Shown here: positions 1-10,508 of the stretch, in pieces
Layout: each line of letters opens with the position of its first letter
Position numbering within the stretch: position 1 is the stretch's first letter
Assembly (NCBI GenBank): GCA_019915015.1
Contig: JAHBBC010000006.1
Coordinates: 1,364,001-1,428,000 of the forward strand
Direction of reading: 5' to 3'
Source: Auriscalpium vulgare
Lineage: Eukaryota > Basidiomycota > Agaricomycetes > Russulales > Auriscalpiaceae
DNA: 64,000 nucleotides
Program-made: the position numbers and the translations under genes
Notes under the pieces: model-generated
What the model was told of the DNA's origin: nothing
Database searches by the model: none
What the model saw: the letters and a program-made list of their open reading frames with translations, nothing else

Positions 1-2860
1 CGATCACCACCGTCGGTCCTCGATTGCAGGCGACGTTTTTCTGCCTTCCGTGTTGTTTCCGTACCTCCGACCGTCGCGTGCGCTCGCGTGCGGTTCCTGC
101 CCATTTTTCTGCTTTTCTTCCGCACCGTGTCCTATCAATTCTCTATCCGGTCACCTCAAGACATGCAGTCGCATCGCGAGCGCGAACGTTTGTAACCCTT
201 CTCGCTTCACAGTTGATGGTGGCCGCCCCGCGTTGATCTTCGCTTGCATGGCGGAGTCCCAGCTAAGCCTGATCGAGAGCCGGCGGGCACACCTATCGCC
301 TGCACCCTGCATGCTATTAGCTGCTGCGCTTAGCCCGCTCGTACCAGCGCCGCGCCTCGCCGCCGCTCCTCCGGCTCGTCGTGCACGCTACGCGCGACCC
401 ATAGCGGGCAGCGCTGGCGTTCCGACTCCGTGTCTCGCCGTCGACGAGGGGACCGCCTTGCCCGAGCTCGAGCTCTGTGACCCCGTGTCAGTCGGCTGCT
501 CTGCACAACTTTGCACCCACCGTGCCTCCCGAGCCCGCCTATACACATGGCCGCGCCCGGATTCCCTATGGGATAGCAGACGGCTAACAACGCATCAATC
601 ACAGGTTGTATGGCTGCAGCGCAGCGCGTCCCATCAGCGGGCGCCACCTGGTGTGGAGGATGCTGTACAGACCCTGACGATGTCCATTGCACGGGAGCGA
701 TTCAGCACACGAACTCGTCGGAAGCCCGAAACCCGATGGCCAGGCGGGCTACTACTTATCTAAGGCGACGAAGACGCATCTCGCGTAGCGCAATACGCGA
801 CGATGTCCCCCCGAGTCGGTGTCCTACGGTGTCGAGGCTGCACCCTGAGCGCACCCCCAATTCTCCCGACGTACGCGATGTACGCTATCCGTGTAAGCAG
901 ATCCAGCTCTGCCGTACGTGCAAACTCTGTAAATTGAAACAGGCCTCGTTAGTAAGTGGTCCGACATTCGAGCCGGTAAGAAGGCCCGCGGTTGGCCCGT
1001 ACCTTCTGCGCGTGGCCGGAGCCTCATCTGCGCGAGCCTAGAGTGCTCGTGGCGACCGCATCACGGCTGTGCACCGCGTCGATTCTGCTGCTCTGCTTTG
1101 GGTACGCCCGCCAAGTTGACGATGCGAGGCTAATGTTGTTGCGCGAGCTGCAACGATCAAGCGACGGGACTTCCGTCGCACGCGGACGCTCGCCGTGGGC
1201 GCCGTAAGCGCGCGCGGGATCCCTCGCGTGCGTCGCGTCGGGCTGATCCTCGGTATCGCGCCCGCCGGTCAACCGGAGGCATGGGCGCGTGGACGTCGCG
1301 ACGACGCTGGGGTCGGGGTCGGTGCGGGTGATAGCAGCGTATCTCCGTGCGGGCGCGTCAGTGGTATATGAAGACGCCGAGCGGGTAGCAGTGCGGGCCC
1401 GTGCTGGCGGGGTGCGCCCTTGCCGCAGGCCCTGCAGGTGGCTTCTGCGTCGGCAGCGAGAGCAAAGAAGGCAGAGGCCCTATACCGTGGGAATGTCGGG
1501 AGCATGGGCGCACATGGCGGGCACAGAACGGCGTCGTCCACCCGATGGCATTGTGGGGCCCAGAGGTGCCTTGTTGCAGGCCCACCCGCGCGCTGGCCGT
1601 ACCATCTCCACAGTCCGGTGACAGCGACATACATATGTCGGCCTGTTGCGCAGCCAGCACAGGCTATAAGGTTCGTCGCCCGCAGAATGCACACCCCTGT
1701 CACGAGCATCCGCGGCGGGGCGGCGCGCGCAGAGTGGACGGGTCCATTCGGAATTCGCAAAGTTTACGGTGCGCTGGCCCCGGCGTTGTGCGCGTGGCGC
1801 CCGCGCGAGGAGCAGCGTCACATGTTGCGCGCGGTATCGTACGGCGTCCGATAGAAGGACTCGGAGGCCTATAACGTCACGGCAGGCACTCGACTGCACC
1901 TCGTCGCCGTCCACGGGAGAAAACGTAGCTCGAGCGACATAACGTGTACGGAAAGCGCACCGAGCCCTGGGGCCCCTCGTCCTGCGGAGGTCCTGCGAAC
2001 GCGAAGGACCCTGCAGGGGACGCACTGTGGAGCCCCGGGGCATTCTTGATGCACCAGGAGCTGCGACTCGGGCGTGATGGACGCCCGGCGACTTTCGTGA
2101 CGGGCGAGCTGGATCTGCGCGTTCATATTGCGGCGTGAGGTCCAGCGGCGGAGGTTCTTGCGATGCGATGGTAGCGTGGGCGCGAGCTGACGACGTCCGA
2201 GGGTCCTGAGCGGTTGCGGCGGCGGTACGGCGTCTGGGGAAGGACTTGTGGCGAGCTGGCAGCCGGCGCTGCCACCTCAGCCTCCGAGGGGTGCGAACGC
2301 AATATGCGCTAACTTGGTCGACGTGAGACGGCGGTTCGCCCCCGTGGGCGACCGCGCGCGGCGGCGGTAGGGTGCATCACCCCGGTGTTCATTTTGCAGC
2401 CTCGCAGACGTGCCGCGCGGGGGCGCCACGAAGGCCCCTCCACCGCGACACGAAGGATCCCCGCTCTCAGGACAGGTCGATTGGCAGCGTGTGCCGCTCC
2501 GCGGCTGGAGGATGGATGTACGTGCAGTCACCGTCTGCGAGCGATAATTTCCGCGAGTCGCGAGGTCCCATGCCAGTCAAGATTGACGTGTCGGGATAAC
2601 TTACGTGACCCAGTGCTGTTGTCGACGAGTAACCAAGCCGCGCGTAGCAAACTGTATAACTGGAGGAGACAGCGTGGATGATGGGTGCACAGAGTTGAGT
2701 TGTGCACTGGCGCGGCGCGCGCGGCGAGCGGCAGCCGCGACAAAGAGGCGCGGGAAAGCCGGTGAGGCTCTTTGTGGGCGTGGCGGGCGTGTAAGTCACA
2801 CAAGCTCTTGTCGTCCTCGTGTTTTCCTTCAATCCTCGCAAGAGGGTTGATCTCTCCTCT
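1..2860. other. gene-empty CpG-rich region
   Basis: No gene can be supported here. The stretch is CpG-rich and every open frame is short, overlaps others on the opposite strand, and shows no recognisable domain, splice pattern or conserved motif. I see no transposase or reverse-transcriptase motif, no long terminal repeat, no tRNA or rRNA and no tandem array. The last 100 bases before 2861 presumably hold the promoter and leader of the TRP-like gene. Confidence 0.6.
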
Positions 2861-5800
2861 ATGGCGCCGTTCCGATCAGCCCTCTCGTTCTTCTATCCTC
2901 CCCTGGCTTTTCTATGGCTCTCGACTCTCCTTTCTCCCACAACCGCAGAACCAACCGTCGCCCACTTCGACGACTGTTTCACCGGAAATGCCTCCCTCAA
3001 GCTCAACGTATCCGCCGTATACGCACAAATCACGCGTTCGGACTTGCTTGGGAGGCACTTGAACCTCACCGTCATCGGGCAGACAGGACAGCCGATCGTG
3101 GGGTTCGCGAATGGGAGTACAGACCTATGTGCGTGGCTAGACTGGCTTGCACGCGAGCAGCGTCGCTCATCCGCCTTCCGTATAGCAACGCTGTTCCTCT
3201 CCACGGAGATGCTGACTTTTAACGTGTTCAACAACAACTCTTACTTCTGCGATACCTTGCGGCCCCCGTCTCCGCTGCCCGAGCCAGACAGCACCACCGG
3301 CACCTTCTGCCCCATCCCCGCAGGCTCCTTCGCGTTCTCCTCTTACTTCCCGCTGAAAAAGAGCCACGAGCTCACCACATTGCAAACGCGATTACGCGCC
3401 GTGGACCCTTTCAGCAACGAGCTCATCTGCATAGATGTTACCAACACGCCGCTCGACCCTGGCGCTGCCCACTCCGTCTACGGTCATGCAAAGATTGCTT
3501 TCTGGGTGACGGTGGCGCTGGCGATTGCGTACTGGCTCATAGGCGCCATCGCTCGGCTCTCATCTGCCTGGGGGAGGCGCGCCGGTTGGTCTGGACGCGG
3601 ATTCTTCTCTCGCGTCGAGAGCATCGGGTTTGTGATCGCAAGCGCGGTCAGCGGAGAAGGGCTCGCGAAGTCGCCTGCCCTCATACGTTTTGGTACGCTT
3701 GATTGCCTCTGGCGAATGGGTAGAACGCTGACGCTACATCTACCCAGTCACACCGTCCTTGCGCGACATATTCTTTCACACGCAGTGGTGTGCGGCCCTG
3801 GCGATGGTTGCCGTTCAATGGCCTGCGTTCATCTGTGAGCGTTTGTTCAGCGGCTTCGCCATCTCGAGAAGCTGACGCCCAGGCAGACCCTCTGCTATCC
3901 CAAACGGCGTGGGCAACTCTGACATACAGTATGTGCTTGGTCTTCTCGTGGTTCTGATGACATCCCGTTAACGGCAACTCTTGAAGATATAACGTTGGCG
4001 CAAGGTGGCAACGCTTCACAGGCTCATTGGAACCCTGTGTCTACACCCCCGTTTCAGCCCCCAACAGAATATGCGGATCAACTCGCTGATCCGAGCTCCC
4101 CTCTGTTCATCGACTCCGCCGTGCCAAATACACTTTTCACCCTCCCGCTGGATGCGGCAGATGGCATGTCCTCGTTTGCATATACCGCCGGGGTTCGACC
4201 GCAGGACCTCTTTGGTATATGTCTGGTCATCTTCTTGGCTATCATCGCTGGGACGATAGTCGTGAGCCTGGCCATATGGGCACTAGATGCGGTTGCCTCG
4301 GGTCTTCATTCCACTTTGACAGAAGGTCGGCAAGGCGCCCAGTTCGGCGTCCGAAGCCCGCGGTATTCTGCCGCCAGCAAGGACATCCTCGACGGGATAT
4401 CTGGACCACAGGCCGCCGAAGAAGACAGGTCGTTAAACTCACATTTCCTCTTCCGGACCACATCTCGCTTTCACACGACGTCGCGCAAGTCCTGGCTCAA
4501 GTTACGGCCCGACTTCAGCTCCTTCCATTATAGCATCCTGCAAGGCAACCTCATCCGGATCCTCTTGCTGTTTCATTTACCCGTCACCATATTTTCGTGC
4601 TATCAGATGTCCCTGGGTCGCCACCAGGCGACAGTCGTCTCCGTCGCCTTGGCTGCACTCTCATTCGCCGCCTTTTCCGTCCTTATTCCGGTGCTCTTGG
4701 TCATCCGCCTGTCCATGACACCTACCAGCAAGCTGTACGACGAAACATGGACGCTCTTGTCACTTGGGCCGCTCTACAACCATTACAGGCATGGCTCTCA
4801 GCTATTTGCCAGTATGTTTTTCGCGACGAATCTGGCGGTCGGAATCACTATCGGATGTGGTCAGAAGAGCGGGACAGCCCAGGCCATAATCTTGTTGGTG
4901 ATTGAAGTCATCTCCGCTCTGGTCACCAGCATCTGGCTGCCGTGGGGCCATGGTGCCAGCATGGGCCTCATCAGCTTCCTGTTCTGCGTAGCCAGGATAG
5001 TGATCACCGTTCTGTTGGTGATTTTGACGCCGACGGTTGGTACATTCATCGCCTTCATGTCTCATCGTTTACTCACGGTCCTCCGATATCACCCACTAGG
5101 TTTCAATCGGCAGCGAAGCGGGTCAGTGGGTGGCGTATGTGATCCTATTCATCCTGGCACTTGTGTACCTGGCGTTCCTCCTCATGCTCGCATCCAAACT
5201 TGTGGAGGCGCTCGTCCGTATCTTCGGCGGTGTCAGCTTTGACCGCAGCCGTCACGCAATAGACGGGGGCCTCCTTGGCGCCTGTGGCTTTCTTGGTTGC
5301 TGCGGCTCGCGGAAACGTCGGTCTCAGCGGCACCGCACGAAACACTCCGACTTGCCGCTCAATAGTACGTCGCAGCACACGCTATCGCGGCCGCCGCTCA
5401 AGGACTCCACGCCCACGCCCTCTGGGCCCCCTTCCGTTCTTCGACCCGAGCACGCTCTGCGCCCGTATCGAGAGGAGAGCGATGACGAGGGCGGTTTTAT
5501 CATGGGAGCTTGGCAGCCCTTCCCCCGCCCAGGCTACAATGCATTGGAGGCCCAGGCACCGCCTGAGCCGCCGAAGCAGACGAAGTCTGGGTTCGCGCGC
5601 GTCGGTGGCGGCCGCGCCCACTTTGACGCTCCGTTTGCCATTGCGTCTGGCTCGAGCTTGACATTCCCATCCGCCGAACTTCCTCCTACACCGCGCCGAC
5701 AGTCATATGACTCCTCCGCGCCCGTCACTCCGTCCATCGCGGACGCAGAGCGCCAGCATTCCAACCTCCCGCCTGGGGCCATGGCGCCGCACGTTCGGAC

Positions 5801-6191
5801 CAAGTCGCAGACAGCCGTGATCGAGAATGTGGCGAATGTGGCGACGGCGACACAGCCATCGCTCAACATTTCTGCGCGCAGACAATCGCTGCGGCCAGAG
5901 ATCGTCAGTCCGATTACGGATGATGACGCCTCTGTGGTGAACGAGCCGAAGAAGAAGAATTGGTTCCAGTTGCTGAAGCCGCGCCGCCACAGCGAGAGCG
6001 ACGGTCCCCGTCCTGGAGAAGGGCTTACCCAAGAAGCAGTGCCTGGTCGCTCCTTTGTCGTCGTCCGGGACCGACGAGCATCCCACCAACCCCTGGCTTC
6101 GAATTCCCGAACGGAGGAGCAAGCTTCCTCTGAACCACAGGCGCCGAAGTCCTTCGTCGTTATTAGAGGTAAAACCAGCCCCACCGCATGA
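2861..6191 (+). CDS. TRP-like / FLC-family integral membrane protein
   Basis: Predicted multi-pass membrane protein of the fungal TRP-like/flavin-carrier (pkd2/FLC) family. Five exons join in frame: 2861-3692, 3748-3834, 3887-3928, 3987-5077 and 5127-6191, giving about 1038 residues. It starts with a signal peptide (residues 1-30, hydrophobic to an Ala-rich cleavage site) and a cysteine-containing luminal ML-like domain (about 35-215). A first membrane segment follows (FWVTVALAIAYWLIGAIA), then many hydrophobic helices across exons 2-5. The last 300 residues are a cytoplasmic, Ser/Pro-rich tail with KKKNW and basic patches and two similar SFVV(V/I)R motifs. Family members act in Ca2+ signalling, cell-wall integrity and ER or plasma membrane function; the exact role here is inferred. 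The ATG at 2861 is chosen because it begins the signal peptide. Confidence 0.8.
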
Positions 6192-6369
6192 ACGTCTCCT
6201 CATCTTCTCAGTCTCACGAATACCGCTTATGACCCACGGAACACTTTCCTTTCTCACCCACATGTAGCATCCGTAGAACGCACACATTACTAGTACTACA
6301 CCTCGCGCTTTGCTTGGACTCTTTGGACATTGCTTTGTCGTATATAGCCCAGACTGTACACTCTAATCG

Positions 6370-8900
6370 CTATCCTCCTGCACTTTGCTCGTCACCCAGC
6401 CCGCCAACCCAGAACACTCTCCAGTCGTCAAAGCCCCTCTGCTGCCAACCGTATAACCCCTGATGGGCGTGTAGCCTTTCCGCGAGGTCCTCGGTATCGA
6501 GACTGCTCAAGGAAACTCCACTTCTGCTCGATTGCGAACGAGTGAGCGGCGCGTTGAAGGGCCTGTGCCAGTGTCCGCCCCCGAGAAGGAATCCCATGGC
6601 CACTCCGCCAGCATCGGTGTGCATGTACACTGGCTCATCCATCCGGCCCTTGTCCTTCCCATTGGACGCGAGCGAGAGCGACGATTCTTGCACTTCGAGC
6701 CCGTCTTCGCCGAACGCAATGAGTTGCAGGCACGGCTTGCCATCGGCACTCCGAGACGGGATGAACCTCGGAGACACATGTGTCGGGTGAGACCGCCAGT
6801 TGAATGTCTGCAACGGGGGCGTCGACTGGAGATTAGCCGGCAGCGGACAGGGTACGATCCGCGTTTGCCGACCTCTTGTGAGGAGATAGACCTGGCCGAT
6901 GTCAGACGGTCCCGAGGAGGAAGGCAGGTCGAGTTTGGCAGGCAGCGTCCAGATGCCCTTGGCGGCCGAGGCGTGGCCATCGAAGGACGCACGGGATCGT
7001 CGTTTGTGCGTGGAGTTTAGACTGCCCATGGGTGAGAGTGCTTCGCGCGCTTCGTCGTACATCTCAACTTCGCCGACGGCAGAATCAGAAACTCGAATTA
7101 GGCCGGCCTTCTTGTCAAACATTACGAATAGGCTGAGCTGAGGGCCGTGCATAACCGATTGGGGGGTAAACGAAATACGGCGTGCGCGCGAGGCACTCGG
7201 GCTCGTGGCGGGTGACAGTCGGACGCCATAGGAAAGGGAGGGAACATGTGCAAGAGAGGAAGCCGGCTCCGAGGGGTTGCGAAGGACGGGCGCATCGGAC
7301 AGACTTTGCTGGACGAACATAATATTACGTGGTTGCAGAGGCGTGTAGAAATCCTGACAACCGTGCGGCGGTGAGTATTTTGAGCGATAGGCGAACGGGA
7401 TCGCGTACCTTGACAAGCCTGAAAGCACGCTCTCCCTTCGGAGATTCGTACAAGAACACCCCAGTTTTGGTCGCAACCGCCAGCAAAGCGCCGCCGCGGG
7501 GAGATACTTCATCCCGCCACACGTCATAAGACAGCACGGACGTGTTGACCAAGCGCGACCCGGCTGGCGCAAGGGGCACGAAGTCGGTAGCCCATCGAAG
7601 CGGAAGGTCCTCGATGACTTCCCATGAATCGGTAGACATCTTCCTCGAGGGTCCGGAATTTCTTGGGTCATGTGGCACGGCAAGGGAGGGCATCATGGAG
7701 TGGTAAGACGCCGACGCTTCTGGTGGCGCAGGTGTGTCCGAGATCATGAGCGACTTGAGGCCCTTTGCCAAGCTTCCGGAAGACCTGTGCTTCCGTGACG
7801 GGGACTGCTGAGGATGCCAGCGGGCAGGACGCCGCATGTCCAATGGGCGTGCACCCTGCAAGAGAACTCAGCCATGTGTGTAAAGAAACAAGGATGATGC
7901 GTCGGCTTTACTTTCTGTGAGACTGCCCATTTTGCGAGACTTATCAGACTTGTCAAATTGTACATGCGCATCGTGCGATGATTCTCTTGACTGTCTGTCT
8001 CAGTGCCTACCAAGAGAAGGACGACACCCTGAGGTGTAGTTTCGCCCACGTTCTCCACCTCTAGTATAGACATCTGGTAGACACTGTCTCAAAGAGGTAT
8101 AAGCAGTGGATGCGGCATGGATCGGTTCCACTGACTGACCCTTCTCCGGTCCATATTCGATGCGCCTCGGCCTCCCCGGGACCTTTACTTCGCAGTCCGA
8201 ATTCATTCCACTCTTTCGGGAACATGTTGATCACGGAGAGCCCATCGTCGTGACCCACCAAGAGCATGCTATCTCCCAGTATAGGCAATAAAGTGCGTAT
8301 AGGAGACGTCGTGTGCGGCAAGAACCTGGATCCAAAGTGGCTCAGAGAGAGATGAGCTGGTGCAAGAGACTGCAAGACCAAGGGCTGCTCTGAGTCCAGG
8401 GCAGGAGACTCCTCGGGCTCAGCGGGAGGACTTGGTAGATCTTTCCATTGGGTGTTGATCGAGAAGAGTGACGGCTTAGATGTAGTAGGGGTTGTAGGCT
8501 CGTCCATTGTGAATTCTGGCATGCTTTGTTGGGAGTCGTCCTATAGATGGTCAGAATCTACGAGGTCGTGTGTCTCGAAGACATGACGTACACTGATATC
8601 CCATCCTCTCTCGCGTCTACGGTTGAACTCCTCCGGAGACATATCCGCGTACCGCTCGGCTGCTCTTCAGAGACATGAGACGATTAGAGGCGTTACTGGG
8701 TAAAGAGGTACCTCTTCTCTATCCAGCTCCTCCACCGCCCAAATCTGGAAGCCAGCACGGTAACTTGAGCTTCACCTCGCGTAGATGACACAAGATGCGC
8801 ACCTGGAATTAGGGCCTTGCCTGTCCGCAACGTCATCATAAGTGGGCAGGTCGTCACCTCCGTGCACATCTTGCTCTGGTGGGGGGTCGTGGTCGGACAT
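6370..8900 (-). CDS. conserved basidiomycete protein with CNH-like beta-propeller
   Basis: Multi-exon gene beginning at the ATG at 8900. The N-terminus reads MSDHDPPPEQDVHGGDDLPT. Spliced short exons follow, encoding a very basic Trp/Arg segment (FGRWRSWIEKRAAERYAD) and SPEEFNRRRERGWDI, then the large body. Blade-like strings such as MLLVGHDDGLSVI, GVVLLLVGTE, LLAVATKTGVFLYES and QLSLFVMFDKKAGLIRV resemble repeated beta strands of CNH (citron homology) or WD-type propellers. Ser/Pro-rich loops separate them. The C-terminus ends in a Trp-rich motif (GWQQRGFDDWRVFWVGG). The architecture looks like a hypothetical protein common in Agaricomycetes; no enzymatic motif is visible. A role as a signalling scaffold is only an inference from the propeller-like pattern. 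It lies head-to-tail downstream of the 9334-10257 gene. Confidence 0.65.
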
Positions 8901-9333
8901 GGGATGCTGTGCTGAAGCGGATTCGGCCTAACGCGACCGGCGGAAGGCTGAGACTCGAGCGTCCAAGCTCGCCACCACGTGAACGAATGCAAGGAATCTT
9001 GGCGTCGAGCGAGTTCAGCACCTGGCTATCCAGCAAGGTCGAGGATGATCAGAGTATGGCACAGGCTGTGGGCACACTCATACATAGTTGGTGGACGGCA
9101 GTTTCGAAGGTTCGGGTGCATCGGGCGCATCGGCGCCCGGGACTCGCGTAAAGCGTGCGCGCGCGAGCCTGAGAGTAAGGCAACGCCAGAAATACATGTG
9201 TATGATCCCCGTGTGTACACAACTAATAGCTATAGTAACGCATCAGAGCAAATCAACAACAGTAAAAGTAGTCAAGAAACATCGACGCCGACCAACATCA
9301 AGTCCGGCCGGCCAGACCCACGGCACACTTCCG
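8901..9333. other. intergenic region, 433 bp
   Basis: Spacer between two minus-strand genes: the 3' flank of the 9334-10257 gene and the promoter of the CNH-like gene. No further gene, repeat or RNA was recognised. Confidence 0.5.
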
Positions 9334-10257
9334 TCAAGTAAACGCCAACCCAGTGAAGGTGGCCACAGCCCCCACAAGGGCACCCTTCGCCACCGTGCGC
9401 AGACCGGAGGCGCCTGGTTCCTCACGTGCCAGGCTATCGTAGAGGGTGTCCACCGCCTGGCCGTCTGTCCCGATGACCAACAGACAATCTGTCTCCTTCG
9501 AACCATTCTTGGATGTCAAGACACGAGTCTTGAACTCGAGGCGCGAGGCAGAGTCTTGCAGAGTAGGTAAGTCACCGATGGGAACGGTGTATACGGTGGC
9601 CCTGCGGGCATTGGAAATTTGGGCAAGCCCGTCCAGGAACGCCTGTCTCTCCTGAATGCTCATTGAGCGGGCGAGGGACTGCCTGCCTGCATCCGGCTTG
9701 AGGGCCCTGTCGGAGTCGATACGAAGGGAAGGGGAAGGAGAAGCCTTGGTCCTCTGGCTCTCCACGTCGAGGATGGTGGAGTTGGGCGTATCTAATGTGC
9801 CAGGCATGATCCGGCCACGAAGATTTCGATGCGACTTAGGGGGTGTCTGCGGAGTGTCCTGCACCTTCGAAGGTAGGAAGGTGCTGTCCTCATCCTCGTC
9901 CATCGGGTCATCTCCCATGATTCCCGGCTTGAGGAGCCCATTCAGTATGGCGCTCGACTCTGTGGACAACGAGGCTAGACTGGGGTCAGGAAGAGGGAGT
10001 GCCCGACGACCACGCACGCGCTCGCCTTTGGGTGGATGTATCTGCATGGAGTCGAGGGCAGTTGCGATGTCGGATCCGTCTGAGGTGGGAGACTGAGTGG
10101 GAGAGGCATGAGGGCAACTATCACGGGGATGTCCAGCGCGGGGGCGACGGCATGTACGGCAATGCGGGGGCTTGCGAGCGCTCTTTGGGATAGAGTCTGA
10201 GCTGACGCGTTTGGAGACTGGGGTAGAGGGAGCAGACGAGCGCGTCTGGGGAGGCAT
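9334..10257 (-). CDS. orphan conserved protein with a short Cys/His motif
   Basis: Uninterrupted 307-codon frame with a true ATG at 10257 and stop at 9334. The N-terminal third is Ser/Pro/Lys-rich and carries one Cys/His cluster at about residues 32-50 (HCRTCRRPRAGHPRDSCPH), resembling a single zinc knuckle seen in other basidiomycete hypotheticals. The middle is disordered and acidic (DDPMDEDEDS). The last 90 residues look folded (TVYTVPIGDLPTLQDSASRL and TDCLLVIGTDGQAVDTLYDS). The end is small and hydrophobic (VAKGALVGAVATFTGLAFT), which could be a tail anchor. I do not recognise a function. It is divergent from NOP14, with only 251 bp between start codons. Confidence 0.65.
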   Translation of the reverse strand: MPPQTRSSAPSTPVSKRVSSDSIPKSARKPPHCRTCRRPRAGHPRDSCPHASPTQSPTSDGSDIATALDSMQIHPPKGERVRGRRALPLPDPSLASLSTESSAILNGLLKPGIMGDDPMDEDEDSTFLPSKVQDTPQTPPKSHRNLRGRIMPGTLDTPNSTILDVESQRTKASPSPSLRIDSDRALKPDAGRQSLARSMSIQERQAFLDGLAQISNARRATVYTVPIGDLPTLQDSASRLEFKTRVLTSKNGSKETDCLLVIGTDGQAVDTLYDSLAREEPGASGLRTVAKGALVGAVATFTGLAFT

Positions 10258-10508
10258 ATTGAGAAGGGGGTCTGAGCGAGTTGAGTTAGCAAGGAAGAAG
10301 GGATGTTGGGCCTATAGTCGCTTGGAGTCTGACAAGGATATAGAAGAGAGGAAAGAGGCTGTGGGTGCCGCGGTCGGAAGAGAGCTGTGTCTTGTACTCT
10401 CGTGCGTGTGCCACTGCGGCCACCACCACGCGTTTGCAGCCGACTGGTCGGGTTGGCCTGATCGGGAAGCTTTTTTGGTGCAGACTCACATCTCCTTCGC
10501 ACCGCGCA

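Noticed and set aside
900..1000. tRNA-like words near 970
   Set aside because: A weak B-box-like string exists, but no cloverleaf arms pair around it.
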